A stretch of 13,899 nucleotides of DNA from Pseudomonadota bacterium (GTDB taxonomy: Bacteria; Pseudomonadota; Alphaproteobacteria; Rhizobiales; Methyloligellaceae): the NCBI GenBank assembly GCA_022567275.1, contig JADFHH010000007.1, positions 1-13,899 on the forward strand, read 5' to 3'. The first letter of the stretch is position 1. Each line of letters starts with the position of its first letter. The notes beneath the pieces are model-generated. The model worked only from the letters and a program-made list of their open reading frames with translations, made no database searches and had not been told where the DNA came from. Of this stretch, positions 1 through 7,375 are shown in pieces. Both the position numbers and the translations under genes were made by a program.

Positions 1-47
1 GATTTTACGACCGCACCTGAAACGACTACTGAAAAAGGAAAACGACA

Positions 48-545
48 ATGGCAAAAACGCAAGTTAAAAAAGCACCAACCAGCGCGGCTGAGCGTGAGGC
101 GCCGGTTATCAAGCCGAAAAATGTCTCAATCCAATCGGCAGGGTATTTATACAAAACCGTCGTTGTGATGCTACCGGATGGCCTCACGGCGCAGGACATA
201 AACGACAGCCCGGAAATCTGGAGGCTAGTGCAGGTCAACAGCAGCGGCGTGGCACTGGCGGAGCATGACAAACTGGAGTTGCGAAGCCGCGACTGGACCA
301 TTTTCGCCGCCGTCAACCACGCGAGCGCCACAGAGGTCGTGCTGTACGATATCAGAAAGGCCAGTAAGCCGCGAAGGGAAGTCGCGCTCTTTTCCGATGC
401 GAATTATGAGGTCAAATGGGCCTCAGGTGGTTATGGGTATTATCGCAAACGCGACGGCCTGAAAATGAGCGTTTCGACCTGGTCTACCCCTGAGGCCGCG
501 AAGGCGGCGCTTCTCCGCGAACAATATCCGGCCCGGGTAGCGTAA
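48..545 (+). CDS. hypothetical protein, possibly phage- or mobile-element-associated
   Basis: This is an intact 165-residue frame. The ATG is preceded by an AAGGA-type ribosome binding site at about 36-40. The N-terminus is Lys/Ala/Pro-rich and looks disordered (MAKTQVKKAP...). The rest looks like a small mixed alpha/beta protein with the segments SAGYLYKTVVVMLPDG (about residues 30-45) and YEVKWASGGYGYYRKRDG (about 120-137). There is no signal peptide, membrane segment or known catalytic motif. The stop is followed after one base by the ATG of the next, damaged gene, so the two were probably one transcript. The general look (short cytosolic protein beside an acidic-N-terminus protein) recalls small genes in phage structural or replication modules. 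That is an impression rather than a family assignment. No function is assigned. Confidence 0.7.
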   Translation: MAKTQVKKAPTSAAEREAPVIKPKNVSIQSAGYLYKTVVVMLPDGLTAQDINDSPEIWRLVQVNSSGVALAEHDKLELRSRDWTIFAAVNHASATEVVLYDIRKASKPRREVALFSDANYEVKWASGGYGYYRKRDGLKMSVSTWSTPEAAKAALLREQYPARVA

Positions 546-546
546 C

Positions 547-1196
547 ATGGACCCGATTATTAGGCCCGACTGGAGCGAGGCTGCCAGCGTCCCGGCAGAG
601 GAGACGGAACCCGCAACGCATCTCATCATCCCTGCTGAGACGTTTGAGCCGGACGATGATGAGGATGCGGTGGCGCCTGCCGAACCGGGTCAAGCGGGGG
701 AGCTCGATGCTTCTATGCTGGGTGACTGGTCGCGATCAGGCGGCCTGGAGATTCGAATGGGCGTCGCCCAGGGCGCGGCGCGGGGTGTGCTGGACGCTCA
801 CCGGCAGCGCGGATCAGTCTGCGCTTCAAAGCGGCTTTGACGGGCTTCCTGCGGGCGCTCAGACGGCCGTTTTCACCGAGCTGGCATTGACGACTGGCGG
901 TACGGTGCGCGAGGCGAGTGAGGTCGATTTGCAGCGCTTCGCCAGCACACCCGAAGGCGCGGAACTGGTGCAGGAGTGGCGTGGCCGCGCGGGGCGCAAA
1001 CTCGGTAGCGTCCGCGCCCGCATGGAACGCATGCTTGACAATATGAGTCCCGGCGAAGAGGAAACGGCGCTGGCGTGGTTTGACGCGTTGCCGTCGCCGC
1101 AGGCCAAGGCGGTTTTGCGAGCGTTGGCGAGCAGGTGAGCAACGCGCTATCGCCGAAGCACAACGACTGTCGCGGGAGTGGAAGCCGAAGAAATGA
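547..1196 (+). pseudogene. acidic-N-terminus hypothetical protein, frameshifted twice
   Basis: Translation starts at ATG 547 in a frame with a strongly acidic N-terminus (FEPDDDEDAVAPAEPGQAGE). It runs through a helical segment ending GVAQGAARGVLDA and hits TGA at 838-840. The next frame carries a natural-looking continuation, TGSADQSALQSGFDGLPAG, then a helical Arg/Glu-rich domain to TGA at 1136-1138. The third frame continues with GEQRAIAEAQRLSREWKPKK to TGA at 1194-1196. Joined, the three frames give one protein of about 215 residues, which needs two +1 shifts near 800 and near 1130. The first shift could lie anywhere from about 644 to 838; I place it near 800 because the helix reads best there. 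The acidic N-terminus and helical C-terminus could suit a phage scaffold or accessory protein, but I do not recognise the family. Decay, sequencing error or, less likely, recoding would explain the shifts. Confidence 0.5.
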
Positions 1197-1226
1197 ACGG
1201 GTCAGCATTGCGCTGGCCTGTTTCAT

Positions 1227-1844
1227 CTAGGTCTTGGCTTCAAATGCATTTGAGCATTTTGGACACCGGATTGTACCTGACTTGTCGGAAGTCACCTGCA
1301 ATTCTGTGCTGCATTTCGGACACTCGACAACGTTCGGTACGTACTCGTCGGGGTCCTTTGCTCCCTGAAAAGCGTCGGTATGATCTCGGGAAGCCTCTAC
1401 GTCTGCACTGCCCGTCAACTTTTCTATGTTCCTCTTCGACATTATGCTAATCGTGATCACCTCGCAAAATTTATAACAACGTTCGTTAGCGCCTTTTTTT
1501 AGCTTAGCTGCATCGAGGGCGCTGCTATAGGCGGCGGCTACTAAGTTATATGCATACATCCCGCACTTGTTTCCGTCCTTCCTATATTGGTCTTGCCAAT
1601 CGATCATTGATTGGCGCCAATCGATCACATTATTCGGTGAAACTTGCGCCATATTAATGAGGCCAGCGTGCAGGGATACACACATTTCATCGGCTGTTTC
1701 TGTTTCGAGCCATAGCTTTGTAAACACGGCATTTTCAATATACTGAGCCATCTCGCCGATTGATTTAGGATTATTGGCGATGAAATTGGCCGCGCCACGC
1801 GCAAGAGTGTTCTCCGAAAATTTCCTGATAGAACCAAAAACCAT
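1227..1844 (-). CDS. hypothetical protein with C-terminal zinc ribbon
   Basis: The frame encodes 205 residues from ATG at 1844 (MVFGSIRK...). It stays open upstream to 2156, but that extension lies inside the IS element and reads antisense to the transposase, so the internal ATG is chosen; a weak GAGAG site precedes it. The body (residues 1-165) appears mostly helical with no membrane segment. Residues 174-197 form a classic zinc ribbon, ECPKC (C175, C178), a 15-residue gap, then RCPKC (C194, C197). This suggests nucleic-acid or protein binding, or simple structural zinc. Base composition is clearly more AT-rich than on either side, with a run of seven T at about 1493-1499, which suggests horizontal acquisition. 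Its start lies only about 24 bp from the IS left end, so its native promoter may have been displaced. The family is not recognised. Confidence 0.65.
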   Translation of the reverse strand: MVFGSIRKFSENTLARGAANFIANNPKSIGEMAQYIENAVFTKLWLETETADEMCVSLHAGLINMAQVSPNNVIDWRQSMIDWQDQYRKDGNKCGMYAYNLVAAAYSSALDAAKLKKGANERCYKFCEVITISIMSKRNIEKLTGSADVEASRDHTDAFQGAKDPDEYVPNVVECPKCSTELQVTSDKSGTIRCPKCSNAFEAKT

Positions 1845-1867
1845 CGTACTGCTCTCACGAAGATATG

Positions 1868-1896
1868 CGGGAGCTATAGCTGAATCTTGGTGATGG
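1868..1896. repeat. IS256-family left terminal inverted repeat
   Basis: It begins CGGGAGCTAT and ends TTGGTGATGG. It is inverted relative to 3227-3255, with perfect 10-base blocks at both ends and five mismatches in the middle. Confidence 0.8.
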
Positions 1897-1964
1897 TCCT
1901 GAAGAGAGGGCGGCGTATCCTGGCGATGATGAAGTCGCCGATTTCCAACAAGGAAGGATACGCC

Positions 1965-3221
1965 ATGAAGGAAGATACCATTGTTGCGCTGCGCCAGCCA
2001 GGGTCGTTTTGTGATGATCCGCTGACGGATGTCTTGCGGGCTGGTGCGCGGGAGTTGCTGGCCCAGGCGGTTGAGGCGGAAGTTGAAGCGCATATCGCGG
2101 CGCATGCGGAGTTGATCGACGCGCAAGGACGCCGGCGGATTGTGCGGCACGGTCATCTTCCCGAACGCGACATACAGACCGGGATTGGCGCGGTTCGGGT
2201 CAAGGCGCCACGGGTGCGCGACCGTGCTCAGACAGCACCGGGCGGGCGCATCTGCTTTACCTCATCGATCCTGCCGCCTTATCTCAGGCGCTCAAGATCG
2301 GTTGAGGAGCTTTTGCCGTGGCTTTATCTGAAGGGAATATCGACGGGTGATTTTGGCGAAGCCCTTGCAGCACTCCTGGGCCCAGACGCACCGGGTCTTG
2401 CGGCCAGCACCATTGCCCGGCTGAAGGCGGTGTGGTGGGACGAATACGAAGCTTGGCAAGCCCGCGATCTATCGGCCCGCGCTTACGTCTATTTCTGGGC
2501 CGACGGGATCTATTTCTCGCCGCGCATGGACCATGACAAACAATGCGTTCTGGTGATCATCGCCGCCGATGCGCTTGGCAACAAGGACATTATCGCCTTG
2601 TCGGATGGTTACCGCGAGAGCGCGCAAAGCTGGCGGGAGTTGTTGCTCGATCTCAAGCGCCGGGGCCTCGAAACCGGCCCAGAACTGGCCGTCGGCGACG
2701 GCGCCCTCGGGTTCTGGAAGGCGCTGCGCGAGGTTTACGGAGAAACCCGCGAACAACGCTGCTGGGTGCACAAGAGCGCAAACGTGCTGAACCAGATGCC
2801 AAAAAGCCTGCAAGCCAAGGCCAAGGGCCATCTGCAGGATATTTGGATGGCCGAGACCAGGGCAGACGCCGAAAAAGCCTTCGATTTCTTCATCGATGCC
2901 TATGGCGCGAAATACCACAAGGCCGCCGAGCGCCTGATCAAGGACCGTGAGCGCTTGCTGAGCTTCTACGATTTTCCGGCCGAACACTGGAAACACATCC
3001 GCACGACAAACCCGATCGAGAGCACATTCGCCACTGTGCGGCTGAGAACCGCAAAAACCAAGGGCTGCCTCAGCCGGAAAACCGCGCTCGCCATGGTCTA
3101 CAAACTGATCTTGAGCGCCAAACGAAAATGGCGCAAGTTGGATGGTTCAAACCAACTCGCCGAAATCATCGAAGGAGTGCCGTTCAAGGACGGGATAAAA
3201 CTAACCAAACACGCCGCCTGA
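1965..3221 (+). CDS. IS256-family transposase (DDE, mutator type)
   Basis: The protein has 418 residues, a normal length for the family. The start is ATG 1965, preceded by AAGGAAGG at about 1950-1957; an in-frame upstream start at 1887 falls within the terminal repeat and is unlikely. Catalytic residues can be placed as D180 (FWADGIYF), D245 (VGDGALGF) and E352 (TTNPIESTF), with the family's CWVHK motif at 266-270. The N-terminal part (about 1-110) would bind the element's ends, and 170-360 forms the RNase H-like catalytic core. The protein moves its own element by cutting and joining DNA at the inverted repeats. The frame has no internal damage, so it could be active. No terminator separates it from the downstream operon, so readthrough is possible. 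Confidence 0.95.
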   Translation: MKEDTIVALRQPGSFCDDPLTDVLRAGARELLAQAVEAEVEAHIAAHAELIDAQGRRRIVRHGHLPERDIQTGIGAVRVKAPRVRDRAQTAPGGRICFTSSILPPYLRRSRSVEELLPWLYLKGISTGDFGEALAALLGPDAPGLAASTIARLKAVWWDEYEAWQARDLSARAYVYFWADGIYFSPRMDHDKQCVLVIIAADALGNKDIIALSDGYRESAQSWRELLLDLKRRGLETGPELAVGDGALGFWKALREVYGETREQRCWVHKSANVLNQMPKSLQAKAKGHLQDIWMAETRADAEKAFDFFIDAYGAKYHKAAERLIKDRERLLSFYDFPAEHWKHIRTTNPIESTFATVRLRTAKTKGCLSRKTALAMVYKLILSAKRKWRKLDGSNQLAEIIEGVPFKDGIKLTKHAA

Positions 3222-3226
3222 TCTGT

Positions 3227-3255
3227 CCATCACCAACTTTCGGGCATAGCTCCCG
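3227..3255. repeat. IS256-family right terminal inverted repeat
   Basis: Its reverse complement starts CGGGAGCTATGCCCGAAAG and continues TTGGTGATGG, matching the left end at 24 of 29 positions. It lies six bases after the transposase stop, and the truncated ABC gene begins at once beyond it. Confidence 0.8.
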
Positions 3256-3575
3256 GTGAGCTGGTGGAGACCGGAACCGCCGAAGAGGTGTTCAATTCAC
3301 CATCGCACCCCTACACGCAGGGACTTCTCAACTGCATACCGATCCCTGGCAAAACCAAGCGCGGGGCTCATCTCGGGTCGATCGCGGGGATCGTGCCCTC
3401 GCTCGTCGGCGAGATGTTGGGGTGCCATTTTGCCAGCCGGTGCTCCTATGCGGGCCCCGATTGCCAGACGGGCAAGATCGAGATGCGCCGGGCCCGGCAG
3501 GCCGGACATGAATATCGTTGCGTCCTTCCTCCGGAGGTTTGTGCAAAAAACCGTAAACGCGCGAGTGCCGCATGA
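3255..3575 (+). pseudogene. peptide ABC transporter ATPase (OppD/DppD type), C-terminal fragment
   Basis: The frame entering from the IS edge reads GELVETGTAEEVFNSPSHPY and then TQGLL. This is the region just after the H-loop in OppD/DppD ATPases, followed by the oligopeptide-transporter C-terminal domain with its cysteine cluster (GCHFASRCSY, then PDCQ and YRCV). About 106 residues remain of an expected 320-340. Walker A, Q-loop, signature motif and Walker B are all missing, so it cannot work as an ATPase. The stop overlaps the next gene's start as ATGA, the typical coupling of the two ATPase genes in opp/dpp operons. A GTG at 3264 could in theory start translation of the remnant and so maintain coupling to the next gene. 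The loss is explained by the IS element at its 5' edge. Confidence 0.88.
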
Positions 3576-4549
3576 GCACGCCCGCAATCGAAATATCGAA
3601 CGTTACCCGAACCTTTATGATCTCCGCCGGGTTCATGCGGGGCAAGCGGCCGCTTCACGCGGTAAACGGCGTCTCGATGAACATCGAGCGCGGAGAGGTT
3701 CTGGGACTTGTCGGCGAGTCGGGATGCGGCAAGACGACACTGGCCAAAATGATGCTGGGCCTGCTTGACCCGACCTCGGGCACGATCCGGGTCGAAGGCC
3801 AGCCCGTGAATTCCGGTGACCGGCTGGAAATCGCCCGCCGGCTGCAACCGATCTTCCAGGACCCTTATTCGTCACTCAATCCACGCAAATCCATCGGCGA
3901 TATCATTACCCTGCCGCTCAGGGTCCAGGGCGGCGCGGCCCCGGATACCTGGCGGCGCCGGGTAGAAGAGATGATGGAGCTGGTCGGTCTGCCCAGGCGC
4001 GTTTACAATAATTTCCCCAACCAGCTCTCGGGCGGGCAACGCCAGCGTGTCGCTATTGCGCGCGCGCTTGTCAACCGGCCGAAGATCGTCATCTGCGACG
4101 AACCGACAAGTGCGCTCGATGTTTCGGTGCAATCGCAAATCCTCAACCTGTTGCAGGATTTGCGCAGCGAATTCGGACTTACCTATGTGTTGATCAGCCA
4201 CAATCTCGCGGTCGTGGAGCATATGGCGACGCGCGTGGCGGTGATGTATCTGGGACGTATCGTCGAGATTAATGACACTGAGGCCATTTTCGGTTCTCCC
4301 AGGCATCCCTATACGCAAGCCCTGCTCAGTTCGGTACTGACGCCCGATCCATCTCTGGGTGTCCCCGACACGCATCTTGGCGCCGCCTATCCTAATCCCC
4401 TGGAACCCCCATCGGGTTGTACGTTTCATCCGCGCTGCCCCGACGTGATGGACGTGTGCTCCAAGCAATTTCCGCCTTGCGTGGCGAACAATGGCGGTCT
4501 GGTGGAGTGTCATCTCTACGCGGATAGCAGCAAAGAAAGAAAGAAATGA
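3572..4549 (+). CDS. peptide/nickel-type ABC transporter ATP-binding protein (OppF/DppF type)
   Basis: This 325-residue protein is full length for the family. It hydrolyses ATP on the cytoplasmic side to drive uptake of dipeptides, oligopeptides or related compounds, normally paired with an OppD-type partner, two permeases and a binding protein. Motifs seen: Walker A GESGCGKT (48-55), Q-loop Q96 in IFQDPYSSLNP, signature LSGGQRQRV (152-160), Walker B IVICDE (172-177), D-loop SALD, and H210 in ISHNL. The C-terminal oligopeptide-transporter domain follows (HPYTQALL, then CTFHPRCPDVMDVC). The start overlaps the broken partner gene by ATGA, and the stop overlaps the next gene in the same way. Because the partner is truncated and no permease or binding protein is present in this window, the transporter may be non-functional unless it uses subunits encoded elsewhere. 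Confidence 0.93.
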   Translation: MSTPAIEISNVTRTFMISAGFMRGKRPLHAVNGVSMNIERGEVLGLVGESGCGKTTLAKMMLGLLDPTSGTIRVEGQPVNSGDRLEIARRLQPIFQDPYSSLNPRKSIGDIITLPLRVQGGAAPDTWRRRVEEMMELVGLPRRVYNNFPNQLSGGQRQRVAIARALVNRPKIVICDEPTSALDVSVQSQILNLLQDLRSEFGLTYVLISHNLAVVEHMATRVAVMYLGRIVEINDTEAIFGSPRHPYTQALLSSVLTPDPSLGVPDTHLGAAYPNPLEPPSGCTFHPRCPDVMDVCSKQFPPCVANNGGLVECHLYADSSKERKK

Positions 4550-5961
4550 GCGAGCAGCCAAACAAATCCGGCGCGATCTCCCGCGCGCTAAAATATTTCG
4601 ACGGCGGCGGGTTCGAGGAAGAACTGGCGCGGCGGGTGGCGATCCGCAGCGAAAGCCAGCGCCGCGAGGGATTGCCGGAGCTGCACCGCTATATTGATGA
4701 GGAAATGATCCCCGCCTTTGAGGAGATGGGTTTTGAAACGCGCGTCTATCAAAACCCTTATCCTGACTGCGGGCCGTTCCTGCTGGCGCAGCGTCAGGAG
4801 GACGAGAGTTTTCCTACGGTGCTCGGCTACGGACATGGCGATGTGGTTCAGGGGCTGGACGATTTGTGGACCAGGGGCAAAGGCCCCTGGGTCACGGCGC
4901 GGGACGGCGACAGGATCTATGGCCGCGGCACCGCCGACAACAAGGGCCAGCACACGCTCAATATGGCAGCAATGCGCGCGGTGCTGCAGGAACGCGGTTC
5001 GCTCGGTTTCAATGCAAAAGTCCTCATCGAGATGGGCGAGGAGAATGGCTCCAGGGGCTTGCGCGAAATCATTACCGAACACAGGCGAGCCTTCGCCGCG
5101 GATGCTTTCATCGGTTCCGATGGCCCGCGCGTAAAACCCGATCGGCCAACGATATCTCTGGGCAACCGCGGGTCATCCAATTTTGATCTGGTCGTCAAAC
5201 TGCGCCAGGGCGCTCACCACTCGGGCAACTGGGGCGGGCTGCTCGCGAGCCCGGGCATCATACTCAGTAGCGCGCTGGCCACGATTGTCGATGCCAACGG
5301 TGCGATACAGATCAAGGAGTGGCTCCCGCCACAGATTTCCAATTCGGTGCGCATGGCATTGAAGGATATTGAGATCGATCCCGGCACGAACGGCCCGCAA
5401 ATCGACCCGGGCTGGGGCCAGCCGGGACTGACAGGAGCGGAAAAGGTCCATGCCTGGAACTCATTTGAAATTCTCGCACTCAAGATTGGCACCCCGGACA
5501 GGCCGGTGAATGCGATTCCGGGCGAGGCGCGCGCGCACTGCCAGCTGCGGTTCGTCGTCGGCACCGATGAGGATGATATTTTGCCGGCCCTGAAGCGCCA
5601 CCTCGACGCGCATGGCTTCGACAAGGTTCACATCGAGCTGCCGCCGGCCGCCAACGCGATCCGCTTCGCCGCATCCCAGACCGATATGGACAATCCCTGG
5701 GCGAAATGGGTGCGCCAATCCGTTGAGCGCACAACCGGCAAACCGCCGGCGGTGATCCCTGCCATGGGCGGCTCGATCGGCAACGACATTTTCACCCGTT
5801 TACTGGGGCTGCCCGCGATCTGGCTGCCGCATTCCTACCCCGCTTGTTCCCAGCATGCGCCCGATGAACATATTCTCGCCTCCAGCTTCCGCAGCGCCAT
5901 GGAAATCATGACAGCGCTCTACTGGGATCTGGGCGAAGGCGGTACGCCGGGGAGGTCTTGA
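4546..5961 (+). CDS. M20 family metallopeptidase, first of a tandem pair
   Basis: The protein has 471 residues and no signal peptide, so it is cytosolic. M20 enzymes use two zinc or cobalt ions to cleave dipeptides, N-acyl amino acids or related amides. Candidate metal ligands are H97 and D99 (GYGHGDVV), D131 (GRGTADNKG), catalytic E165/E166 (MGEENGS), D192 (GSDGPR) and H437 near the C-terminus (SQHAPDEHI). The segment from about 205 to 340 (LGNRGSSNFDL..., HHSGNWGGLL...) is the inserted dimerisation or lid domain. The layout is like ArgE/DapE/carboxypeptidase G2 relatives and Xaa-dipeptidases, but the substrate cannot be told. Its ATG overlaps the ABC ATPase stop, and the next gene, a close paralogue, begins one base after its stop. 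A role downstream of peptide import is inferred. Confidence 0.92.
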   Translation: MSEQPNKSGAISRALKYFDGGGFEEELARRVAIRSESQRREGLPELHRYIDEEMIPAFEEMGFETRVYQNPYPDCGPFLLAQRQEDESFPTVLGYGHGDVVQGLDDLWTRGKGPWVTARDGDRIYGRGTADNKGQHTLNMAAMRAVLQERGSLGFNAKVLIEMGEENGSRGLREIITEHRRAFAADAFIGSDGPRVKPDRPTISLGNRGSSNFDLVVKLRQGAHHSGNWGGLLASPGIILSSALATIVDANGAIQIKEWLPPQISNSVRMALKDIEIDPGTNGPQIDPGWGQPGLTGAEKVHAWNSFEILALKIGTPDRPVNAIPGEARAHCQLRFVVGTDEDDILPALKRHLDAHGFDKVHIELPPAANAIRFAASQTDMDNPWAKWVRQSVERTTGKPPAVIPAMGGSIGNDIFTRLLGLPAIWLPHSYPACSQHAPDEHILASSFRSAMEIMTALYWDLGEGGTPGRS

Positions 5962-5962
5962 G

Positions 5963-7375
5963 ATGTCACGAGCCGATGCCCGCGCTCACGCCCTTGCCCG
6001 CTATGATAATGATGGTGAGCAGGGATATTTTCACCGGCTTCAGAAGCTGGTCGCGGTCAAGACGGAAAGCCAGAATCCGGAGCGGCTGAGTGAGCATTAC
6101 AGCTACGCGAACGGCCATATGACCCCGGCGCTGGAGCGTCTGGGCTATGAGTGTCACGTCTATGACAATCCGTTTGAGGAATGCGGTCCGGTCCTGCTGG
6201 CGCAGCGTATCGAGGATGAAAGTTTGCCCACCTTGCTGTGCTACGGCCATGGCGACGTCGTTCTTGGCATGGAAGGGGAGTGGGATGAAAACCGTGATCC
6301 ATGGACGCTCACCTTTGACGGGGAACGCGTTTATGGCCGCGGCACCGCTGACAATAAGGGTCAGCATCTGGCGCATCTCATCGCTCTGGAAGCGGTTATC
6401 GAGACGCGGGGCAAGCTTGGATTCAATTCCAAGGTCGTTATCGAGCAGGGTGAGGAAAACGGGTCCAAGGGGTTTAGTGAGATCATCGCTAACAATCGCG
6501 CAGAATTTGCGGCCGACGCTTTTTTCGCCTCGGACGGGCCGCGCGCGAATATTGCCGAGCCAAATATTTCGCTCGGCAACCGGGGTTGCCTCAACTTCGA
6601 TCTCGCCGTTCGTTTTCGCGAGGGCGGGCACCATTCTGGTAACTGGGGCGGGCTGCTGCGCTCCCCGGGCGTAATCCTGACCCATGCGCTCTCCAGCATC
6701 GTTTCGCCCTCGGGAGAAATTAAAATTGAAGGCTGGAGGCCAAAGGGAATTCCAGACTCGGTGCGCGAGGCGCTCAAAGGAGCCGAACGTTCAGCCGGTG
6801 AAACGGGACCGGTCATAGATGCGCTCTGGGGCGAGCCCGGCCTCACCGGCGCCGAAAAGGTGAGCCTGTGGAACAGTTTCGAGGTGCTGGCGATGCTGAT
6901 TGGCACACCGGAGCGGCCGGTGAACGCCATACCCCCCTGGGCCCGCGCGAATTGCCAGCTGCGTCATGTCGTGGAGACAGACCAGTCTCAAATCCTCAGA
7001 GATTTGCGCGCGCATCTCGACGCGAACGGCTTCTCCGAGGTCGCCATCGAACAGCCGCCGGAAGAAAACCGGGGTTATTTCTCGCCGGGGCGGACCAATC
7101 CCGACCACCCGTGGGCGATCTGGCTCAAGGGTGCGGTTGAACGGGTTGGCGAAGGGAAATGCGGTGTTGTTCCCTGCTCCGGCGGCTCCAACGTCACCGG
7201 CATCATCCAGTCCGAACTTGGAATGCCATTTTCCTGGCTGCCGATGAGTTATCTGGCCTGTTCGCAACATGCCCCCAATGAGCACATTCTAAAGCCGCTC
7301 ATGCGCGAGGGGCTGGCGCTGATTACCGGTGTGTATTGGGAAATGGGAAGCAAGCAAGGCGGATACAGACCATGA
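5963..7375 (+). CDS. M20 family metallopeptidase, second of a tandem pair
   Basis: The protein has 470 residues and is clearly paralogous to the preceding gene: long matching blocks include YGRGTADNKGQH, HHSGNWGGLL, PGLTGAEKV and RPVNAIP. Candidate metal ligands are H96, D98, D130, E164/E165, D191 and H436, so both copies appear catalytically intact. They differ in the lid domain and in the C-terminal pocket region (PCSGGSNVTGIIQSELGMP here against PAMGGSIGNDIFTRLLGLP in the first copy), so different substrates or a heterodimer are possible. The ATG at 5963 lies one base after the upstream stop, with a GGGGAGG ribosome site at about 5949-5955. The stop overlaps the amidase ATG. The enzyme is cytosolic and probably hydrolyses peptides or N-acyl amino acids; the exact reaction is unknown. 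Confidence 0.92.
   Translation: MSRADARAHALARYDNDGEQGYFHRLQKLVAVKTESQNPERLSEHYSYANGHMTPALERLGYECHVYDNPFEECGPVLLAQRIEDESLPTLLCYGHGDVVLGMEGEWDENRDPWTLTFDGERVYGRGTADNKGQHLAHLIALEAVIETRGKLGFNSKVVIEQGEENGSKGFSEIIANNRAEFAADAFFASDGPRANIAEPNISLGNRGCLNFDLAVRFREGGHHSGNWGGLLRSPGVILTHALSSIVSPSGEIKIEGWRPKGIPDSVREALKGAERSAGETGPVIDALWGEPGLTGAEKVSLWNSFEVLAMLIGTPERPVNAIPPWARANCQLRHVVETDQSQILRDLRAHLDANGFSEVAIEQPPEENRGYFSPGRTNPDHPWAIWLKGAVERVGEGKCGVVPCSGGSNVTGIIQSELGMPFSWLPMSYLACSQHAPNEHILKPLMREGLALITGVYWEMGSKQGGYRP

Larger units (their letters stand above)
1868..3255 (+). mobile_element. IS256-family insertion sequence, complete
   Basis: The element spans about 1388 bp, bounded by imperfect 29-bp inverted repeats at 1868-1896 and 3227-3255 (24 of 29 positions match), and carries one intact transposase gene. 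Size, single gene and end structure fit the IS256 family. Members usually make 8-9 bp target duplications. None is visible: the left flank is AAGATATG and the right flank is GTGAGCTG. The right end sits directly against the surviving tail of an ABC ATPase gene, and the left end lies 24 bp from the zinc-ribbon gene. The ends could be off by one to three bases. The missing duplication suggests a deletion or recombination after insertion. Confidence 0.88.

Noticed and set aside
1136..1231. GTG-started 31-codon frame overlapping the TGA of the second-frame segment
   Set aside because: It is short and of unnatural composition; the neighbouring frame gives a better ending for the broken gene.
1845..2156. 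N-terminal extension of the minus-strand zinc-ribbon frame
   Set aside because: These codons lie inside the IS element and are antisense to its transposase; ATG 1844 gives a natural protein start.
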